Source: CAVZMO01 sp963776195 (GTDB taxonomy: Bacteria > Nitrospirota > Thermodesulfovibrionia > Thermodesulfovibrionales > SM23-35). From it: a stretch of DNA of 64,000 bases. The DNA is taken from positions 1 through 64,000 of the forward strand of contig CAVZMO010000024.1 in NCBI GenBank assembly GCA_963776195.1. Reading direction: 5' to 3'. Numbering within the stretch: position 1 is the stretch's first letter; the number at the start of each line of letters is the position of its first letter. Made by a program: the position numbers and the translations under genes. Positions 60,494 through 64,000 of this stretch are shown in pieces. The notes under the pieces are model-generated. The model was given only the letters and a program-made list of their open reading frames with translations, was not told the origin of the DNA and did not search any database.

Positions 60494-61204
60494 ATGCAGA
60501 TATTGTTCAGACATTTATTTAATAGGTCAGTATATTCAAAAGCTAAAAAAATCTCGATCCGCCGTCCTTCATCCTTCGTCCTTCGCAAGGAGGGTTTCAC
60601 CCTTCTTGAGCTGATTATTTCTATCGCGCTTATCGGAATCATTGTTCTGATAATCATCGGCTCTATGAGACTCGCGACAAAGTCTATAGATTCAGGGGAA
60701 AAAAGGATGGAGTCCCTTGAGAGAATGCGGGCTTCGCTCAATATTATAGATTCTCAGATTCAATCCTTTACCCCTTTGACATACGAAGAAGATGCTCAAA
60801 CGAAATACTATTTTAAGGGGGAACGGGAATCCATGCAGTTTTCGACAAACTTTTCTATCTGGGGCGGAGAGAAGGGTTACGTCATAACCACCTATACAGT
60901 CAAAATGGGAGAGAACGGGAAACAGGTTTTATATGCTTCGGAGAATGTTGTCGGTATGGAAGGCAGTAGGGAGACAAAGCTCTTTGATACCTTTGAAAAA
61001 ATGTATTTCGAATATTTCTCTAAAGACCCTACGGAAGAGAAGGGCAAGTGGGTGGAACAATGGACGGTTACTACCGGTATTCCCGAAAAGGTAAGACTCC
61101 ATTTTATTGACGGAGCTCGGGATCTGTCTCTGATAATCCCTTTCAGGGTGCAAAAATCGACATCGGTTCTTGCCGAGTCCGGATTCAACGTGGAGGAACA
61201 ATAG
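60494..61204 (+). CDS. gspJ: Minor pseudopilin GspJ-type
   Basis: A 236-residue prepilin. Leader res 1-33 then EGFTLLELIISIALIGIIVLIIIGSMRLA (Glu at +5). Beta-rich C-terminal half with FYFKGERESMQFSTNF, YFKDPTEEKGKWVEQWTVTTGIPEKVRLHF, like GspJ. The leader is long and includes RRPSSFVLRKE, encoded by a CCTTCATCCTTCGTCCTTCG repeat-like stretch. Confidence 0.85.
   Translation: MQILFRHLFNRSVYSKAKKISIRRPSSFVLRKEGFTLLELIISIALIGIIVLIIIGSMRLATKSIDSGEKRMESLERMRASLNIIDSQIQSFTPLTYEEDAQTKYYFKGERESMQFSTNFSIWGGEKGYVITTYTVKMGENGKQVLYASENVVGMEGSRETKLFDTFEKMYFEYFSKDPTEEKGKWVEQWTVTTGIPEKVRLHFIDGARDLSLIIPFRVQKSTSVLAESGFNVEEQ
60563..60593. repeat. CCTTC repeat-like stretch in the gspJ leader
   Basis: CCGTCCTTCATCCTTCG followed by TCCTTCGCAAGG gives three CCTTC units in 28 bp inside the N-terminal leader codons of gspJ. 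It resembles the complement of the repeat inside rsmE. Confidence 0.45.
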
Positions 61205-61212
61205 ATAATTTT

Positions 61213-62214
61213 ATGACCGGAGAAAAGACAACGGGTTTAAAGCTCTGCAGCAAGGCCTGTGATTCACAGACCGGAGTTGCACTCCTTATGGTATTATGGG
61301 TATTAACCATCCTTATGGTCATTGTCTTTTCATTTTCTTTTATGGTAAAGACGGATACGCTTTCCACCTTATCTTTTAAAGGGGGGATGGAAAGAAAGCT
61401 GATTGCCGAGGCCGGTATAGAGAGAGGGGTTACGGAACTTTTCTACCGGAGTTTCTATAAAGATCAGACTGTTGAACTCGAAGGGAGAGAACTCTGGAAA
61501 ACAGACGGAACTCCTTATACCGGAAAGCTGGGAAACGGATATTATACCGTCAGGATTACCGATGAGTCGGGGAAAGTGGACATAAACACGGCATCTGAGT
61601 TAGTATTAAAAAACATCCTTTTGAACCATGGGGTTCAGTCGGAAGAGGCCGATACGATTGTTGATTCCATAATGGACTGGAAGGATGAAGATGACCTTAT
61701 CAGACTTCACGGAGCTGAAAGTGATTACTATACGTCCCTTCCGAATCCCTATAAGGCAAAGAATGTTCCCTTCGATACCATTGAAGAGCTTCTCTTGGTT
61801 AAAGGAGTGACATCCGAGATCCTCTATGGGAGCAAAGATAAGAAGGGCATTATCGGTTTTCTCACAGTCAACTCAAAAATGGACAGAATAAACGTAAATG
61901 TCGCCCCGAGAGAGGTTTTGATGGCAATTCCGAACATGACGCCGGAGATGGCCGAAGCAATCATAAATTACAGGCAGAACAAAGAGATGAGGGACGTGCA
62001 GGAGCTTCAGGGAATCATTGGCGGAAGTTACGTCAGCATGTCCCGGTTTATTGCCGTGGGTGGAACGAATATGTTTACCATTGACTCTTCGGGCAGCAAA
62101 GAAAATGAGAAAGGAGTTTATGCGATCAGGGCTACGGTCCTTCTTACGGGCGGTACCGACACCCACACCCACGAATTTGTTTATTATAAAAGTCCTGTTG
62201 CTTTAGCACAATGA
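61213..62214 (+). CDS. gspK: Type II secretion protein GspK
   Basis: A 333-residue minor pseudopilin with a 19-residue N-terminal stretch, SQTGVALLMVLWVLTILMVIVFSF (no Glu at +5, as in GspK), a GVTELFYRSF helix, SGKVDINTASE, DWKDEDDLIRLHGAESDYYTSLP, DRINVNVAPREVLMAIPNMTPEMAEAIINYR. Those two helix-hairpin-helix repeats are the GspK mark. It ends 4 bp into gspL. Confidence 0.9.
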   Translation: MTGEKTTGLKLCSKACDSQTGVALLMVLWVLTILMVIVFSFSFMVKTDTLSTLSFKGGMERKLIAEAGIERGVTELFYRSFYKDQTVELEGRELWKTDGTPYTGKLGNGYYTVRITDESGKVDINTASELVLKNILLNHGVQSEEADTIVDSIMDWKDEDDLIRLHGAESDYYTSLPNPYKAKNVPFDTIEELLLVKGVTSEILYGSKDKKGIIGFLTVNSKMDRINVNVAPREVLMAIPNMTPEMAEAIINYRQNKEMRDVQELQGIIGGSYVSMSRFIAVGGTNMFTIDSSGSKENEKGVYAIRATVLLTGGTDTHTHEFVYYKSPVALAQ

Positions 62215-63764
62215 ACGGTACGATAGCCATGAATAAATTGACTGCCGTTGCCTCTTCAGGATCAGCGGTTTTGAAGAGGATCGGGGAGCCCTTATGGAGG
62301 ATATTAACTTTTAGCCTTGCCGATGAGAGCATCTATCCGGCAAAGACCTTGTCCGCTTCTCTCGAGAAAAGCACTCTCTCAGTAGCCTATGGAACAAGAT
62401 TCCTGTCACGGATCAAAATCCAGGGGGTCAGAGAATATTCATTTGAGGAAGACAGATACCCTCAGCCGGAGTTTCTCGCCTCTTCTTTAGCGCTGGCGAT
62501 CAATGATCTCGGCGCAGCAAATGCAAATATATCTCTAAGCATCCCGAAGGCGTGGGCGGTTATCACGACAACGGAGTTCCCGACGACCGTTAAGGACAAT
62601 TTATCGGATGTTATTTCCTATGAACTGGACAGGATTACGCCCTTCAGTTCTGAAGATGCCTTCTATGACTTTAAGGTGCTGAGGGAACATGAAGGGAAGC
62701 TGTCCGTTCTGGTTGCCGCTGCAAAGGCCGACTTTATCAGCCCGTACCTCGACGCACTCAAGGAAAAAGGCATTAGCGTAAACAGGATAACAGTCAATCT
62801 GTCAGGCTTCGAAACCCTCTGCCGGTATGTCGAAGGAAAAACAGATAGAGTATTCATCGAGATGGGGCAGGAAGGATACGGAGGCGCTTTATTCCTGAAC
62901 GGTTCCATAACCGGGGCCTTTTCGGGCAGTTTCTCTGCAGGGGACGAGAAATCCCAAATCGACACGCTTGTAACGGAAATCGCCCCTCTCATCGATATGA
63001 TAAAAAACGACGGGAAAGAGCCACAGATTACGGTGCTCCTGAAAGATACGAGTTCCACCCTAAGGGAGTTGCTGAAAACGGGGCTGAACCAGTCTGTCGA
63101 AATACTCAACGAAGCGGATATAAAGGGCAGACTTTCCGGCAACTATGAGGTGGTACCCTACGCAGCAGTCGGCGCGGTCCTGGAATCACTGTGGTTTAAG
63201 GCAAAGGGTTTGAATCTATTCTCGAAGGGTTATCACGAGGTGATAAAGGCGCCGAAGGGGTTTACCATCGTTCTCGTCCTCCTGATTTTAGCCATGTGGG
63301 TCCTCTATCTTATCTCCCCCGCAAAAATCGAAGAAAAGAGACTCCTTGAGATTGACCGTCAGATCACGCTGCGCAAGGAAGAGGTCAGAAAGGTTGAAGC
63401 TCTGAAAAAGGAAATGGAATCTCTGGACAAGGAGATAGCAACAATAAACGATTTCAAGGGGAACAGGCAGATGGCGCTGAACATTCTCAAAGAGCTCACA
63501 ACCATTCTTCCCAAGAACGCATGGCTGTCAAGGGTAAGGGTTACCCAGACGACTATAGAGCTTGAAGGGTATGCATCTTCTGCGACAGGCCTTTTACCAA
63601 AACTCGAGGCGTCTCCATTCTTCAAGAAGGCCGAGTTTGCATCTCCGACCTTCAGGGATACGCGGATGAATGCAGACCGGTTCAATATAAAGATGGAGAT
63701 AGAGGGCGTTAAGAAAGATGAAATGAAAAAGAAAGAGGGAACGGATGAAGGCGACGAAGAGTAA
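62211..63764 (+). CDS. gspL: GspL: cytoplasmic actin-like domain fused to PilN-type domain
   Basis: A 517-residue protein. Res ~1-310 actin-like GspL/PilM fold (SVAYGTRFLSRIKIQGV, VFIEMGQEGYGGALFLNG, VLVAAAKADFISPYLDALK). One helix TIVLVLLILAMWVLYLI (~res 350-366), then a coiled coil (EEVRKVEALKKEMESLDKEI) and a ferredoxin-like PilN-type domain (ILPKNAWLSRVRVTQTTIELEGYAS). It anchors the GspE ATPase to the membrane. Begins 4 bp inside gspK. Confidence 0.85.
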   Translation: MNGTIAMNKLTAVASSGSAVLKRIGEPLWRILTFSLADESIYPAKTLSASLEKSTLSVAYGTRFLSRIKIQGVREYSFEEDRYPQPEFLASSLALAINDLGAANANISLSIPKAWAVITTTEFPTTVKDNLSDVISYELDRITPFSSEDAFYDFKVLREHEGKLSVLVAAAKADFISPYLDALKEKGISVNRITVNLSGFETLCRYVEGKTDRVFIEMGQEGYGGALFLNGSITGAFSGSFSAGDEKSQIDTLVTEIAPLIDMIKNDGKEPQITVLLKDTSSTLRELLKTGLNQSVEILNEADIKGRLSGNYEVVPYAAVGAVLESLWFKAKGLNLFSKGYHEVIKAPKGFTIVLVLLILAMWVLYLISPAKIEEKRLLEIDRQITLRKEEVRKVEALKKEMESLDKEIATINDFKGNRQMALNILKELTTILPKNAWLSRVRVTQTTIELEGYASSATGLLPKLEASPFFKKAEFASPTFRDTRMNADRFNIKMEIEGVKKDEMKKKEGTDEGDEE

Positions 63765-64000
63765 AATATTATTTGCGGCAATCCCTGTCATGGCTATCCT
63801 CTTCGGTTTTCTTGTGTACCAGTATGTTTATATCAGGATTCAGACAGAGGTCGGTTCGATGAGGGAAAGCGGGGCCATGAAGACAAAGACTCTCGAAAAA
63901 TATGTCACCCTCATAGCAGAAAAACCTCAGATCGAGAAGAAACTTGCCGTTCTCAAAGAGGAGCGTAAGGCCGATGATTCAAAACTGGTAGCGGGAAAAA
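63745..64000 (+). CDS. gspM: GspM-like (PilO-type) protein, N-terminal part
   Basis: ATG 63745, overlapping gspL by 20 bp, opens MKATKSKILFAAIPVMAILFGFLVYQYVY, a short cytoplasmic tip and one helix, then a helical coiled region (EKKLAVLKEERK). The frame is open to the window edge. Fits GspM or PilO, which bind GspL. Only ~85 residues visible. Confidence 0.75.
   Translation, partial: MKATKSKILFAAIPVMAILFGFLVYQYVYIRIQTEVGSMRESGAMKTKTLEKYVTLIAEKPQIEKKLAVLKEERKADDSKLVAGK

Noticed and set aside
1..64000. rRNA, tRNA and phage genes
   Set aside because: No tRNA-like T-loop or acceptor pairs, no rRNA segments and no capsid, terminase or portal genes were recognised by eye.

Overview
The window reads like the chromosome of an uncultivated or little-studied Gram-negative-type bacterium, most likely Nitrospirota (Thermodesulfovibrionia-like) or a close relative. 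Supporting signs are two DUF507 genes beside rpsF-ssb-rpsR, a DUF4390-NtrY-NtrX operon, an rplM-rpsI-argC-argJ operon, the hrcA-grpE-dnaK order with a CIRCE element, a ferredoxin-dependent 2-oxoacid oxidoreductase, rubredoxin and a type II secretion operon. The lineage is inferred from gene content only. No rRNA or tRNA gene was recognised.

Layout. 0-13 kb: nutrient uptake and its control. It holds the end of a DASS-type carboxylate/anion transporter, an LCIB-type carbonic anhydrase, a frameshifted CBS-pair protein, an ArsB/NhaD-family transporter, a GntR/UTRA regulator, a five-gene two-component cluster (Cache kinase, three receiver proteins, one kinase-like protein without a normal ATPase), a TauE/SafE exporter with a small membrane partner, an ammonium channel and glutamine synthetase. 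13-18 kb: a class-D/E-like sortase and a secreted protein of about 1,088 residues made of InlB-type repeats, which looks like its dedicated substrate. 18-24 kb: an LSm-like mini-protein, rsmE and the heat-shock genes. 24-30.5 kb: an accessory island with vapBC, a RAYT transposase inside a 27-bp inverted repeat, a methyltransferase, a DUF4160/DUF2442 pair, several large palindromes and an IS91-type element with a tyrosine recombinase.

30.6-38 kb: a GAF-GAF-GGDEF cyclase, DUF507 x2, rpsR-ssb-rpsF, ppx/gppA, korB-korC, a short N-acetylglutamate synthase, rubredoxin, hisI and an adenosine-specific kinase. 38-51 kb: DUF4390-NtrY-NtrX, a methyltransferase, pyk (frameshifted), nadB, a creatininase-family amidase, a DUF362 ferredoxin, and argC/argJ, which are heavily frameshifted. 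51-64 kb: rpsI, rplM, YqgE, rnhA, glycan genes (a GT2, a WbaP-like sugar-phosphate transferase, a GT4) and the type II secretion genes gspE and gspF-H-I-J-K-L-M (gspM runs off the window).

Two MITE-like repeat families each occur twice (145 bp and 153 bp), and short palindromic sequences appear to have inserted in frame inside ppx/gppA, rsmE and gspJ. At least ten apparent single-base frameshifts were found. Seven of them sit in the 2.2 kb of argC-argJ, which means either local sequence error or loss of that pathway segment.
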